Shown in pieces: positions 8,473 to 17,692 of a DNA stretch of 64,000 bases; position 1 is the first letter of the stretch, and each line of letters starts with the position of its first letter. Both the position numbers and the translations under genes were made by a program. Location of the stretch: positions 113,810 to 177,809 of the forward strand of contig JBCFAY010000004.1 in NCBI GenBank assembly GCA_038562375.1, written 5' to 3'. Origin of the DNA: JBCFAY01 sp038562375. GTDB lineage: Bacteria; Bacillota; Clostridia; Christensenellales; CAG-138. The notes beneath the pieces were generated by a model. It did no database searches, was not told where the DNA came from, and saw nothing but the letters and a program-made list of their open reading frames with translations.

Positions 8473-9621
8473 TTAACTCCAGGTGCTCTTGTATTTTTCC
8501 ACGTTCTTTTCGTGTTCTTTGAGCGTCTTTGCGTACACGAGCTCGCCGGTTTTCGGGTCCTTGAGGCAGAAGTAGTAGTATCCCTGCTCCATATATTCCG
8601 TATCCGGATACAGCGCGGCTTCGATCGCGGCTTTCCCCGGGTTTGAGATCGGGCCGAGCGGCAGTCCCTTGTGCAGGCGGGTGTTGTAAAGGGATGGATT
8701 CTTAAGCTGCTCGTCGGTAAAGAGCAGCGTTTTTTCCTTATAGATATACTGGATGCCGGCGTCCGAGCCGAGCGTGTCGCCCTTGTTGAGCCTGTTGTGG
8801 AACACCGCGGACACCTTCTTGAAGTCTGGCGTTTTGGCTTCCTTTTCGATCATGGACGCGAGCGCGATCACATCGTCGATCGTCATGTTCAGCGTCTGCG
8901 CGCGCTCGATGTAATCATCGGTGAAAACCTCATGGAAGCGCAGCAGCAGCTTCGTGATGACGGTCTCGGCGGACGAACCCTCGAACACGTCGTACGTATC
9001 CGGGAAGAGGTACCCTTCGAGCTCGTAATCCCTTGCCTGCTCGGGATTGACGGGAATCTCCTTGACGAAGGAAAACGTCTCAAATTCCGCCGCATCCTTG
9101 CAAAGCGCCAAAACCTCCGCGGTGTCGGTCAAAACTCCGGCTTTTACCAGCGTGTTTGCGATATCCTCCACGGTGCTGCCCTCGGTGATGGTGAAACGGA
9201 GTGTGCGCTTCGCCGGATTGCCCTTGCACAGCTCGTCCACGATCTGCGGGATATCCATGTTTTTAGAGAGCACGTAGGTGCCGGCCTTAAGCTTGCTCGC
9301 CTTGCCGACGAAATCGACGTAGATCTTGAATACCGCCTTGTTGGCGATAAGGCCCTCCTGCCCTTCGCCGCAGGCTTCGTAGAGCACTTTCGCGATCGTG
9401 GCGGCCGAGGAAGCGTTCTCGATCACAACGGTGACCGGCGTCGGATCGTTGATGTCCACAGGCAGAATATATTCGTTGAACACATAATGGATCGCAACCA
9501 CAAAACACCCGACCACCAGCGCCGCGCTGATCAGGAATATCGCGATCGGCCGAATAAAAAGCCACGTGCTGCTGTGAAAAAAACCGGTGCGGCCGTCCCA
9601 GTCCTGAGCGTCGCGCTTCAT
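8473..9621 (-). CDS. mltG: Endolytic transglycosylase MltG
   Basis: 382 residues. MltG is a single-pass membrane enzyme that cleaves nascent glycan strands and ends peptidoglycan polymerisation. One membrane segment lies at about residues 18-42 after a short cytoplasmic tail. A LysM-like region follows (about 60-150; LKAGTYVLSKNMD), then the YceG catalytic fold with the glutamate in ALASMIEKEAK, and the family signatures LGSDAGIQYIY and LHKGLPLGPISNPG. ATG at 9621 is supported by AAAGGAG; a longer frame would run into ylbF. It lies 13 bp downstream of the ylbF-family gene. Confidence 0.92.
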   Translation of the reverse strand: MKRDAQDWDGRTGFFHSSTWLFIRPIAIFLISAALVVGCFVVAIHYVFNEYILPVDINDPTPVTVVIENASSAATIAKVLYEACGEGQEGLIANKAVFKIYVDFVGKASKLKAGTYVLSKNMDIPQIVDELCKGNPAKRTLRFTITEGSTVEDIANTLVKAGVLTDTAEVLALCKDAAEFETFSFVKEIPVNPEQARDYELEGYLFPDTYDVFEGSSAETVITKLLLRFHEVFTDDYIERAQTLNMTIDDVIALASMIEKEAKTPDFKKVSAVFHNRLNKGDTLGSDAGIQYIYKEKTLLFTDEQLKNPSLYNTRLHKGLPLGPISNPGKAAIEAALYPDTEYMEQGYYYFCLKDPKTGELVYAKTLKEHEKNVEKYKSTWS

Positions 9622-9634
9622 TAAGAAATCTCCT

Positions 9635-9979
9635 TTATTCGTCCGAGAGCATACTCGTGTCCAAATCGATCGCGTCCGCGAGTATCTTATACACGTCCCC
9701 AAGCATACGGTGCAGGCGCAGTTCGGCCATCAGGTATGCCGAGGCCTGTTGATTGAATTGCAGAAGCTCGCTGATTTTTTGCATCCGCTCGAGCGCCTCC
9801 TCGTCCTTCTGACCCGATACCATCGCCGCCTGCGCGCGCAGCTGAAGCTGATGAAGCTCGCCGATCAAAGAACGGGTCGTTTCGTTTTCCATGGCGGCGG
9901 CACGGGTAGCCTTGTAGGTCTGATACTCCTCGCTGTGCGAAAGCTCCCTCGCAAGCTCGTTCGCCTTGTCGTAAACCAT
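9635..9979 (-). CDS. YlbF/YmcA family protein
   Basis: 114 residues, almost entirely helical with many Glu, Gln and Ala. In Bacillus subtilis the YlbF-YmcA-YaaT complex binds RNase Y and shapes mRNA processing, affecting competence, biofilm formation and sporulation. The family pattern is visible: an N-terminal helix beginning MVYDKANELARELSHSEEY and a paired long helix. ATG at 9979 follows AAGGGG. It is the first gene of the ylbF-mltG-trhP unit and sits just downstream of rnjA, so two RNA-decay functions are adjacent here. Confidence 0.8.
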   Translation of the reverse strand: MVYDKANELARELSHSEEYQTYKATRAAAMENETTRSLIGELHQLQLRAQAAMVSGQKDEEALERMQKISELLQFNQQASAYLMAELRLHRMLGDVYKILADAIDLDTSMLSDE

Positions 9980-10062
9980 GCGAATTCCCCTTTCTTAGAA
10001 CCTGTATGCATAGAACAAAACACCATATCGGCTGCTGTTTTTCCGCCATACTGCGTTAATAC

Positions 10063-10163
10063 TAATCCGCATTCAATTCATTTCCTTAGGGCGGATTATG
10101 CAGATACTATTTTCCTTAGCCGCGGACAAATAATTGTCCGCGTTTTATAATTGAGAATAGTAT
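10063..10163 (-). repeat. Two tandem inverted repeats between rnjA and ylbF
   Basis: The rnjA-ylbF gap (9980-10265) contains two stem-loops. Hairpin A: TAATCCGC (10063-10070) with GCGGATTA (10091-10098). Hairpin B: outer ATACTATT (10104-10111) with AATAGTAT (10156-10163), enclosing CGCGGACAA/TTGTCCGCG (10121-10129/10134-10142). The word TTTCCTTAG occurs in both (10081-10089 and 10111-10119). A run of seven T follows hairpin B on the plus strand. The role is unknown. Confidence 0.55.
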
Positions 10164-10265
10164 TTTTTTCTTGCAATACGCTCCGTGTATTGCTGCGAAA
10201 GCTTGCCTTGTCCGGCGCAAAAACAGCTCGGCGCTCCGGCATTTTTTATCTGTGCACGCAGGTTC

Positions 10266-11918
10266 TTAAACCTCCATGATGATCGGAAGGATCATCGGGT
10301 TTCTCTTGGTCTTGTTGTAAAGATAATCCCTCAGCATCGTCCGGATACCGGTCTTGATCGACGAATAGTCGGATTTCGTGCCGCTTGAAAACTTCTGCGC
10401 CATCTCGCGCACCATGTCCCTCGCGTCGTTTAAAAGCTCCTCCGAATCGCGCACATAGACGAATCCGCGCGAGATGAGCTCCGGCTCCGCGAGGAGCTTG
10501 CCCGTCTTCTTCTCGAGCGCGATGACGACGGCGACGAGCCCGTCCTCCGAAAGCAGCTTGCGGTCCCTTAAAACCACGTTGCCGATGTCCCCGACGCCAA
10601 GCCCGTCGATCATCACGCTGCCGCAGGGCACGGAACCGTTGATCTTCCCGCCGTTGCGCGTGAGCTCCACGACGTCGCCGATATCCGCGACGAATATATT
10701 CTCCGAGTGGACGCCCATCTCGGTCGCAAGATGCCCGTGCTGATACAGATGGCGGTATTCGCCGTGCACGGGGATAAAGAACTTGGGCTTTGTCAGCGCG
10801 AACATCAGCCTTAATTCTTCTTGCCGCGCATGGCCGGACACGTGTACGTCCGCCATGGAGTCATAGACGACCTCCGCGCCTTTTTGGCAGAGCTGATTGA
10901 TCACGCGGCCGACGCCGCGCTCGTTGCCCGGAATGGCGGACGCGGAGATGATTACGGTATCCCCCTTGCCGATATCGAGCTTGTGGGAGGAGTTCGCCAT
11001 GCGGAACAGGCCGCTCATCGGCTCGCCCTGGCTGCCGGTGGTGATGACGCAGATCTTATCGTTGTCGTACCTGCGGAGCTTTTCGACCTCGACGATCGAA
11101 TCGTCCGGAATGTTCAGGTACCCGAGCTCGCGCGCCATATTGGCGATCGTGACCATGCTCCTGCCCTGGAAGCAGATCACGCGGCCGAACGATATGGCGA
11201 CGTCCGCGACCTGCTGGATGCGGTAGATGTTCGAGGCGAACGAGGCGACGATGACGCGCCCTTTTGCGATATCGAAATAGTGTTCGAACGTCTTGCCGAT
11301 CATCCGTTCGGACTGGGTATAGCCCGGCCGCTCGACGTTTGTGCTGTCGCTCATGAGCGCGAGCACGCCCTTTGAGCCGTAGTACGCAAAGCGCGTCAGG
11401 TCGATCGGCTCGCCGTCGATCGGGGTATAGTCGACCTTAAAATCACCCGTATGGATGATCGGGCCGATCGGCGTCGTGATCGCGAGAGCCACCGCGCCCG
11501 CGATCGAATGGCTGGATTTGATGAACTCGACTGTGAAACAGCCCAGATGGAGGATGTCCCCGGGGCTGATGCAGTTGAGCGTCGCGTCCTTGACGTTCTG
11601 CTCCGTCAACTTGTGCTCGATGAGCGCTACCGTCAGCTTTGTGCCGAACACCGGCGTTTTGAACTTCTTAAGGGCAAACGGCAGCGCGCCGATATGGTCT
11701 TCATGGCCGTGCGTGATCAAAAAGCCGCGGATGCGATCGCTGTTTTTTTCAAGGTATGTCATATCCGGTATCACAAGGTCGATGCCGAGCATCTCCTCGT
11801 CCGGAAAACTCAACCCGCAGTCCACAACGATGATATCCTTGCCGTACTCTATGACGGTCATGTTTTTGCCGATTTCCCCGACGCCGCCCAGAGGTATAAT
11901 TTTTAGTTTTGATGCCAA
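10266..11918 (-). CDS. rnjA: Ribonuclease J
   Basis: 550 residues with a TTG start at 11918, the usual RNase J length; a longer frame from 11993 would add 25 untypical residues and lacks a good ribosome site, whereas GAGAGGA precedes the TTG. The enzyme has 5'-3' exonuclease and endonuclease activity on RNA. Seen in order: the metallo-beta-lactamase core with HGHEDH (His70, His72, Asp74, His75), GDFKVDYTP, the beta-CASP insertion (GRSMVTIANMA, TTGSQGEPMSGLFRM), the PVHGEYRHLYQH motif and a C-terminal dimerisation region. It is monocistronic or leads into ylbF. Confidence 0.95.
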   Translation of the reverse strand: MASKLKIIPLGGVGEIGKNMTVIEYGKDIIVVDCGLSFPDEEMLGIDLVIPDMTYLEKNSDRIRGFLITHGHEDHIGALPFALKKFKTPVFGTKLTVALIEHKLTEQNVKDATLNCISPGDILHLGCFTVEFIKSSHSIAGAVALAITTPIGPIIHTGDFKVDYTPIDGEPIDLTRFAYYGSKGVLALMSDSTNVERPGYTQSERMIGKTFEHYFDIAKGRVIVASFASNIYRIQQVADVAISFGRVICFQGRSMVTIANMARELGYLNIPDDSIVEVEKLRRYDNDKICVITTGSQGEPMSGLFRMANSSHKLDIGKGDTVIISASAIPGNERGVGRVINQLCQKGAEVVYDSMADVHVSGHARQEELRLMFALTKPKFFIPVHGEYRHLYQHGHLATEMGVHSENIFVADIGDVVELTRNGGKINGSVPCGSVMIDGLGVGDIGNVVLRDRKLLSEDGLVAVVIALEKKTGKLLAEPELISRGFVYVRDSEELLNDARDMVREMAQKFSSGTKSDYSSIKTGIRTMLRDYLYNKTKRNPMILPIIMEV

Positions 11919-12011
11919 ATGCAATCCTCTCTTTCTCTGTTGACAAATACCTTTCGGTAAAAGCATCGCCCAAATCATCCAGCGATGCATCAATTCATCA
12001 TGATTGCTATT

Positions 12012-12040
12012 ATTATACCCTTTCGCCTATTTAATAACAA
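12012..12040 (-). promoter_or_regulatory. Sigma-A-type promoter for rnjA
   Basis: Minus strand TTGTTA (12035-12040), a 17-bp spacer and TATAAT (12012-12017), about 95 bp before the rnjA TTG. Confidence 0.6.
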
Positions 12041-12079
12041 GATCAAAGGTAAAGCGCGGCTTTTTCGGTTTTTCTAATG

Positions 12080-12109
12080 TTGCGATTGTATGACGCGCTG
12101 ATGTATAAT
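12080..12109 (+). promoter_or_regulatory. Sigma-A-type promoter for the first vanW gene
   Basis: TTGCGA (12080-12085), an 18-bp spacer and TATAAT (12104-12109), 68 bp before the ATG at 12177. It diverges from the rnjA promoter. Confidence 0.5.
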
Positions 12110-12176
12110 AAACGAAAGGTACCGGGAATCAATGCCTTTACTTTTACGAAAATCTTACACGCGCAAGGAGAAAACA

Positions 12177-13703
12177 ATGGGCAACCAATCGGGTACACGC
12201 AGAGCAGCGCATTCCGGAAATGCGGCGGGAGGCGATTTCGGCGGATTCACCAGACGCGGGAGAAAAGCGCCCCACTTGCTCGGTTTTATACGGATTGCCT
12301 TTCTGGGCCTGTGCGCGCTGCTGGTCGTCCTTTGCGTTCTGTTGCTTACGGTGCAGCCCGCGCAGAGCAGCATGGTCGCGTACGTGGATGACGGCACTTT
12401 CTTTGAAGGCATTACCGTCAACGGCATAGATATTTCAGGCATGAGCTTTGACCAGGCAAAAGCCGCGCTGCTTCCGCAGGTCGAACAGCAGCTTAACAGC
12501 GCCGCCATCACCGTGGTTCACGGGCAGATGTCTTGGGTGTTTACGGGGCTGGATCTCAAGCTATCCTCAACCATCGACGATACACTCCTCCAAGCGATGT
12601 CGGTCGGCCGCGACAATACGCTGGTAAATAATCTCTCGGAGCAGCAGCGCGTCAAGGAGGAAGGACAGGCGTTCACCGTCTCTTTCGTTCCCGACGACGC
12701 AGCCTTAACCAAGTGCCTCCAGAGCATCGCCGACGAGATCGATACCGATCCGGTCGAGCCTTACGCGCAGGCCGATACGAGCGTCAAGGAGCCGACGTTC
12801 CAGTACTACGCAGGAACCGACGGATATCAGCTGGACGCACAGGCGCTCGCACAGGAGATCAAGACCAGCATCGCGGGCGGGAATACCAATTCATCCTTCG
12901 ATCCGGTGCTGATCGCCGTCAAGCCGCAACACGACGTCGAGTGGGTCAAAGCCAACGCCGTCCAGCGCTCGGTGTTCACGACCTCCTTCAACTCAAGCAC
13001 GGGGAAAGCGCCCGGGCGTGTACGGAACATCCAAAAGGCAAGCGAAATATTAAACGGCGCCAGCGTGAACGCAGGCGAAGAGTTCTCCTTCAACGGCTAT
13101 ATCGGCCCGCGCACGGAAAAGGGCGGCTGGGCGCTCGCCCCTGGCATCATCAACGGAAGCGAGTATGAAATGCAGGCCGGCGGCGGGATCTGCCAGGTTT
13201 CCACGACGCTCTACAACGCGCTTTTGTGCTCCGGCCCCGAGGTCAAAATCACCACGCGCAAGAAGCACAGCTGGCCGTCCTCGTATGTGGATTACAGCCT
13301 CGACGCGACCGTTTCGACAGACGGCCCCGACCTCGCGTTCATCAACGAAAGTGTATCGCCGATCTATCTCTTCGCCTATGCGGACGTTTCGAACTATACG
13401 ATGACGGTCTACATCTACGGAGCGCCGCTTCCCGAGGGAGTAACCTACAAGACGCGCGGAGTCACGGAAAAGGTCCTCGAACCCAAGGAAACGATCACCA
13501 TCGAGGAGCCGCTGTGGCCGACCGGATATAAGGAAACGGTGATTCAATCGCGCAAGGGCTATGTGGCGACCGCTTATCGCGACAAGCTGGTCAACGGCGA
13601 GGTCATGGGATCGGAAAAACTCTATACGGACACCTACGACGCCGTGCAGGGGCAGATCAAGGTCGGAACCGGCCCGGCCACGCTGCCAAAGCCCGCGTCG
13701 TGA
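12177..13703 (+). CDS. VanW-domain membrane-anchored protein 1
   Basis: 508 residues. After a basic, Gly-rich cytoplasmic tail there is one membrane helix (about residues 36-58), then an extracellular putative peptidoglycan-binding region (FFEGITVNGIDISGMSFDQAKAAL, the PG_binding_4 pattern), then the VanW domain (about 275-410; GRVRNIQKASEILNG, EEFSFNGYIGPRTEKGGW, GGGICQVSTTLYNA, HSWPSSYVDY). A C-terminal G5-like beta region ends the protein. VanW occurs in some vancomycin-resistance clusters, but its function is undefined and no vanA/H/X genes are nearby, so this is not evidence of resistance. ATG at 12177 follows AAGGAG. Confidence 0.82.
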   Translation: MGNQSGTRRAAHSGNAAGGDFGGFTRRGRKAPHLLGFIRIAFLGLCALLVVLCVLLLTVQPAQSSMVAYVDDGTFFEGITVNGIDISGMSFDQAKAALLPQVEQQLNSAAITVVHGQMSWVFTGLDLKLSSTIDDTLLQAMSVGRDNTLVNNLSEQQRVKEEGQAFTVSFVPDDAALTKCLQSIADEIDTDPVEPYAQADTSVKEPTFQYYAGTDGYQLDAQALAQEIKTSIAGGNTNSSFDPVLIAVKPQHDVEWVKANAVQRSVFTTSFNSSTGKAPGRVRNIQKASEILNGASVNAGEEFSFNGYIGPRTEKGGWALAPGIINGSEYEMQAGGGICQVSTTLYNALLCSGPEVKITTRKKHSWPSSYVDYSLDATVSTDGPDLAFINESVSPIYLFAYADVSNYTMTVYIYGAPLPEGVTYKTRGVTEKVLEPKETITIEEPLWPTGYKETVIQSRKGYVATAYRDKLVNGEVMGSEKLYTDTYDAVQGQIKVGTGPATLPKPAS

Positions 13704-13881
13704 GCGCCGAGCGTTTTTTCTTGACGGGAATTAGTTTCCGATGTTAAAGTATGTGATAACCTCCGCTTTGTAGCTTCAGAGGCTGCCTGCCGCCCCAAAC
13801 CGGCGCCGCGACGATTCTCATCTGATGCAAAACGGGCGGATGGCGATATCTTAGATCCGTACATCCGGGTAGATGAAACCA

Positions 13882-13905
13882 TGAATCCGGCTTTTGCCGG
13901 ATTCA
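13882..13905 (+). terminator. Hairpin before the aminotransferase gene
   Basis: TGAATCCGGC (13882-13891) pairs perfectly with GCCGGATTCA (13896-13905) around TTTT; AGTGCATTTTAT follows. It may end vanW transcription or attenuate entry into the aminotransferase gene 46 bp further on. Nothing gene-like is seen in 13704-13881. Confidence 0.4.
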
Positions 13906-13951
13906 AGTGCATTTTATCAAATGGATTTTATCGATGTTTTGGAGGGCAAAT

Positions 13952-15124
13952 ATGGATTATACGAAGTACATTTCCAAAGTCACCCAGTTGATTCCGCCTT
14001 CTGGCATCCGCAAATACTTTGATTATATCGACAAGGATACGATCAGTCTCGGCGTCGGCGAACCCGATTTCCCCACGCCCGAAGGCATCCGTCAGGAGGC
14101 CCTGCAGCGCTTGAGCACGGGTCGGATCCCCTATTCGTCCAACGCCGGCATGCCGGAGCTTCGCGAATGGATCGGCAAATATCTCGACGCGCGCTTCGGC
14201 CTAAAGGACTACGCGGTAGGCGATATCCTCGTGACCGTTGGCGCGAGCCAGGCGATCGATCTGACCGTCCGCGCGCTGACGAACCCCGGCGACGAGATCA
14301 TCATTCCCGAGCCGACCTACGTTTCCTATGTACCGGCCGTCATGCTCAGCGGCGGCAAACCCGTCATCATACCGACGAAGGCGGAAACCGGCTTTAAGAT
14401 GACGCCGGACTGCGTCCTCGCCGCGCTTACGCCCAAGACCAAGGCGATCCTTATCCCTTATCCGAACAACCCGACCGGCGGCATCATGGAATATTCGGAC
14501 CTTCAGAAGATCGCCGATATCGCCATCGAGCATGATCTGATGATCATTTCGGACGAAATTTACGCGGAGTTGACCTACAACGGCAAAAGACACGTTTCTA
14601 TCGCGGCTCTGCCCGGCATGAGAGAGCGCACCGTAGTGCTCAACGGCTTCTCCAAGGCGTTTTCCATGACGGGTTGGCGCCTGGGCTATGCAGCAGGTCC
14701 CACGCCGCTGATCGCCGCAATCACCAAGCTCCACCAGCTCACGATGCTGTGCGCGCCCACGCCCGCGCAGTACGCCGGCATTGCGGCCATCCGCCAGGGC
14801 TTTGAAAACAACTGGAGCGATGTGCTCTACATGAAGAACGAATACGACAAGCGCCGCCGCTACATGGTCGACACGTTCGACAGCATGGGCCTGATGTGCC
14901 ATGAGCCCGAAGGCGCGTTCTATGTGTTCCCATGCGTCAAATCCACCGGCCTCTCCTCGGAGGAGTTCTGCGACAGGCTGCTGCATCAAAAGAAGGTCGT
15001 CGCCGTCCCCGGCAGCGCTTTCGGCAAGAGCGGCGAGGGACACATCCGCTGCTGCTATGCGACGGATATCGAAGCCATCCGCGAGGCCCTCGAGCGGATC
15101 AAGGAGTTTTTGAAGACCCTTTGA
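13952..15124 (+). CDS. PLP-dependent class I/II aminotransferase
   Basis: 390 residues, cytoplasmic. Fold type I aminotransferase features are complete: the substrate-loop LGVGEPDFPTPE, the cofactor-phosphate GASQAIDL, PNNPTGG (171-177), DEIYAEL (Asp201, Tyr204), the Schiff-base lysine in NGFSKAFSMTGWRLGY (Lys235) and the carboxylate-binding C-terminal arginine region (GEGHIRCCYA). It most resembles aspartate/aromatic aminotransferases of the AspC/AraT group; the exact amino acid substrate cannot be told. ATG at 13952 follows GGAGGG; an upstream ATG at 13907 lies inside hairpin sequence and was rejected. It is a single gene. Confidence 0.9.
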   Translation: MDYTKYISKVTQLIPPSGIRKYFDYIDKDTISLGVGEPDFPTPEGIRQEALQRLSTGRIPYSSNAGMPELREWIGKYLDARFGLKDYAVGDILVTVGASQAIDLTVRALTNPGDEIIIPEPTYVSYVPAVMLSGGKPVIIPTKAETGFKMTPDCVLAALTPKTKAILIPYPNNPTGGIMEYSDLQKIADIAIEHDLMIISDEIYAELTYNGKRHVSIAALPGMRERTVVLNGFSKAFSMTGWRLGYAAGPTPLIAAITKLHQLTMLCAPTPAQYAGIAAIRQGFENNWSDVLYMKNEYDKRRRYMVDTFDSMGLMCHEPEGAFYVFPCVKSTGLSSEEFCDRLLHQKKVVAVPGSAFGKSGEGHIRCCYATDIEAIREALERIKEFLKTL

Positions 15125-15214
15125 TGTACCCTCTGCACCACTGAAGCAATCTGCCCACCCGATGCCTTTCCTGCTTTAAAGCAAACGGACTCAGAGCGAA
15201 TAGGTAAACGTCTT

Positions 15215-15261
15215 ATGCCGTCGGTCCCGCGGAGCAGATTGCCCGATGGGAACGACGGCAT
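15215..15261. repeat. Inverted repeat downstream of the aminotransferase
   Basis: ATGCCGTCG (15215-15223) pairs with CGACGGCAT (15253-15261), and inner CCC/GGG extends the stem. It lies in the 281-bp convergent gap 15125-15405, which otherwise shows no coding signal. It could act as a weak terminator. Confidence 0.4.
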
Positions 15262-15405
15262 TATGGTTGGATTTTAAATCATCGTGTGATTCCTTGCTTC
15301 AGGCCGCCGGAGGTGGATGCGGGATCGCATCCTCCGAGCTTATCGCTGCACAACCCTTGCTCAAGGCTCAAACTAAATGCCTGTTCATCGGATCATTCCG
15401 GATCT

Positions 15406-16815
15406 TTAATATCCTGAGACGGCGCTGCTCTTAGACGTATCATAACCGTAATAGATATCCGATGATACATAGACGATCCCCTCGATCGCCCGATAGGTAT
15501 CTTCGCACACCACTACGCGCTCGATCAGCTTTCCTTCGCTGTCGTAGTATTCCTTGTAGGTTTTTGATTTTTTCCCCGCACGCGATTCCCTGTCGACCAC
15601 GCGTGTGTTCGGCGGCAGCGTTTTGTCCAGCAGTATCTTGTTGCCGGGGTTCGGAATCGTTCCGGTGCGCTTGGAGCTAAGCTTGATCGTCATGCCGTCG
15701 GGGAGCGACTCGCCGTATATGCGAACCGTGATCGTGTATTTTTCCCTGCTCGCGGTCGCTGAAATAACCACCGGCGTCTCGCGGTTGTTGATGAACTTGA
15801 AGTTCGGGCCGCCTGTGCTGATCGTCGCATCCCTTCCGATCGGGATATACGTCAGCGGCCAGCTGTGCGGCGTTCTGGCGGAAATCTCAAGATCGGCCAT
15901 CAGCACCGCGTTAAAGAGCGTGCTAGAGACCTGGCATACCCCTCCGCCGTATTCCATCTCATATTTCCCGTAACGGATACCGGGCGCTTTTTTCCAGCCT
16001 CCGTCCGCGCCGCGCGGTCCGAGCACCGCATTCATATCGAATTCCTCGCCGGGCTCCACAACATACCCATCGATCATTTTGGCGGCTTTCACGATATTGT
16101 GGACGCGCCCGGCTGCGTTATGCGGCGATTTTTTAAACGAGGTCTGAAACTCGCTGACAAGAACGTGCTGCTCTTTGAGCGTATCGACGTCTATGGTGGG
16201 CTCAAGCGCGATATAATCGGCTTCGATAACGGTTTCTCCCCCGCCCTCCACCGCTTTTTTCAGCAGCTCGACCACCTTCTCCACCTCGACCCTTTTCCCC
16301 GCGATGTCCTCGGAATAGACAAACTTGCCCTCCACGCCGGGATCGTAGGTTGCGGTAGCCGAAACAGGATTGCTGTTGAGCGGCTCCACGAGCTTATCCA
16401 CCACGCCGTACGCGGCCTTCTCATCAAGCGTCATCGAGGTATTGAGCTCCCTTTGAGGCGTGAAGGAAAACACCCAATACGTCAGCTCCATCGCGTCGGA
16501 GAGCACCTGCTCGGTATTGAAGGTGATCGGGAGGCGATCGCCGTAAATAAGCACGCTGTGCTCCCCGAGCGCCACGCGGAAGCACAGATTCTTAAGCTTG
16601 TTCTTTTGATCCTTCTCTATCGCAGACCTCGCCTCCGCGACCGTCAATTCCGAGACGTCATGCCCGTCGATGGAAACCTTGCGCGCAAGCTTTTTCTGAT
16701 CCGGTTCAGTATTATCCGTGCAGGCGGAAAAGCATGCAAGGCAAGCGAAGAGCATCACAAAGACCGCTATCGCCGCACGCGCGCATTTCATGCCGTTTGT
16801 TTTCAATCCATGCAT
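15406..16815 (-). CDS. VanW-domain lipoprotein 2
   Basis: 469 residues. It starts with a signal peptide (MHGLKTNGMKCARAAIAVFVM) ending in a Cys-containing FSAC box, suggesting a lipoprotein tethered outside the membrane. A peptidoglycan-binding-like region (VSIDGHDVSELTVAEARSAI) and the VanW core follow (AAGRVHNIVKAAKMIDGY, GEEFDMNAVLGPRGADGGW, GGGVCQVSSTLFNAV, PHSWPLTYIPIG), then a C-terminal G5-like tail. It shares architecture with the VanW protein at 12177 but has a lipid anchor instead of a transmembrane helix. ATG at 16815 is preceded by AAAGGAG; the longer in-frame start lacks a ribosome site. Function unknown, probably cell envelope. Confidence 0.8.
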   Translation of the reverse strand: MHGLKTNGMKCARAAIAVFVMLFACLACFSACTDNTEPDQKKLARKVSIDGHDVSELTVAEARSAIEKDQKNKLKNLCFRVALGEHSVLIYGDRLPITFNTEQVLSDAMELTYWVFSFTPQRELNTSMTLDEKAAYGVVDKLVEPLNSNPVSATATYDPGVEGKFVYSEDIAGKRVEVEKVVELLKKAVEGGGETVIEADYIALEPTIDVDTLKEQHVLVSEFQTSFKKSPHNAAGRVHNIVKAAKMIDGYVVEPGEEFDMNAVLGPRGADGGWKKAPGIRYGKYEMEYGGGVCQVSSTLFNAVLMADLEISARTPHSWPLTYIPIGRDATISTGGPNFKFINNRETPVVISATASREKYTITVRIYGESLPDGMTIKLSSKRTGTIPNPGNKILLDKTLPPNTRVVDRESRAGKKSKTYKEYYDSEGKLIERVVVCEDTYRAIEGIVYVSSDIYYGYDTSKSSAVSGY

Positions 16816-16902
16816 CAATACATCTCCTTTCATGGTTTTAGTATCAGTCGTTTTTAAAATTACATCCGTCATTGTGCAAAGTGTTTGAAAAACACAAATC
16901 TC

Positions 16903-16931
16903 TTGTTTAATGTTTCATTTTGAAGTAAAAT
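16903..16931 (+). promoter_or_regulatory. Sigma-A-type promoter for the GntR gene
   Basis: TTGTTT (16903-16908), a 17-bp spacer and TAAAAT (16926-16931), 26 bp before the ATG. Confidence 0.5.
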
Positions 16932-16956
16932 ATATTAGCTGCGGAGGTGCAAAAGC

Positions 16957-17622
16957 ATGGAAGGCTTCTTTGACCTCAAGGATAAACAATCGCTTAGCGC
17001 GAAAGTTTACCAACATATTCGCAACGGTATTATCGAGGGCCGCTATAAAACCGGCGATTTTCTCGTCGAAACAAAGCTCGCGGAAGAGCTCGGCGTAAGC
17101 CGCACTCCGATCCGTGAGGCTCTTAAGCAATTGGAGATGGAAGAGCTCGCCGTTTCCATTCCGAATCGCGGGGTGGTCGCGCAGGGATTCTCGCCGCAGG
17201 ATATCGATGATATTTTTACCATTCGATTGCTGCTCGAAGGACAAGTCGCGTATTGGGCTGCCGAGCGTATCGATCAGGCGGGGCTCGACCGGCTGTCTGA
17301 AATCGTCGACATGATGGAGATGTACACCCGGCGCAACAACCCGGCGCAGCTCGCGAATCTCGACTCGGAGTTCCACGACTGCATCTATTCGGCGAGCAAG
17401 AGCAGGGTGTTAAAGCATGTTTTAACCACGCTGCACCAGGCGTTAAAGTCCACGCGGCGCTCTTTGTTGACCCTGCCGGATCGTACCGGGAAATCCCTGA
17501 GCGAGCATAAGCTCATACTCGAGGCGCTCGAAGAACATCTGCCGGAGGAAGCAAAAAAACACATGGAAAACCATGTTCGTCACGCGGGACACAAATACCT
17601 CGACCCGGCAACCGACGAATAA
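16957..17622 (+). CDS. GntR/FadR-family transcriptional regulator
   Basis: 221 residues. An N-terminal winged helix (residues 10-75; LSAKVYQHIRNGIIEGRY, LGVSRTPIREALKQLE) is followed by an all-helical FCD effector domain with the usual metal-binding residues (LDSEFHDCIY, SLSEHKLILEAL, HVRHAGHKYL). Such proteins bind operator DNA and release it on binding an organic acid or other small metabolite; the ligand here is unknown. ATG at 16957 follows GCGGAGGTG. It stands alone between the vanW lipoprotein gene and rpsU, with its own promoter and terminator, so its targets are not evident locally. Confidence 0.88.
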   Translation: MEGFFDLKDKQSLSAKVYQHIRNGIIEGRYKTGDFLVETKLAEELGVSRTPIREALKQLEMEELAVSIPNRGVVAQGFSPQDIDDIFTIRLLLEGQVAYWAAERIDQAGLDRLSEIVDMMEMYTRRNNPAQLANLDSEFHDCIYSASKSRVLKHVLTTLHQALKSTRRSLLTLPDRTGKSLSEHKLILEALEEHLPEEAKKHMENHVRHAGHKYLDPATDE

Positions 17623-17692
17623 TCCAATCGATCCTTCGCTTATCCTGCTCCTCTTTTGAGCGGTATAAATCTATCATTGAAACGTATGCATT

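Noticed and set aside
12177..16815. Vancomycin resistance cluster
   Set aside because: VanW domains are present, but no vanH, vanA/B ligase, vanX or vanRS genes are in the window; VanW occurs widely in Clostridia.
15865..16857. A 330-codon plus-strand frame
   Set aside because: Antisense to the VanW lipoprotein gene; no ribosome site or domain.
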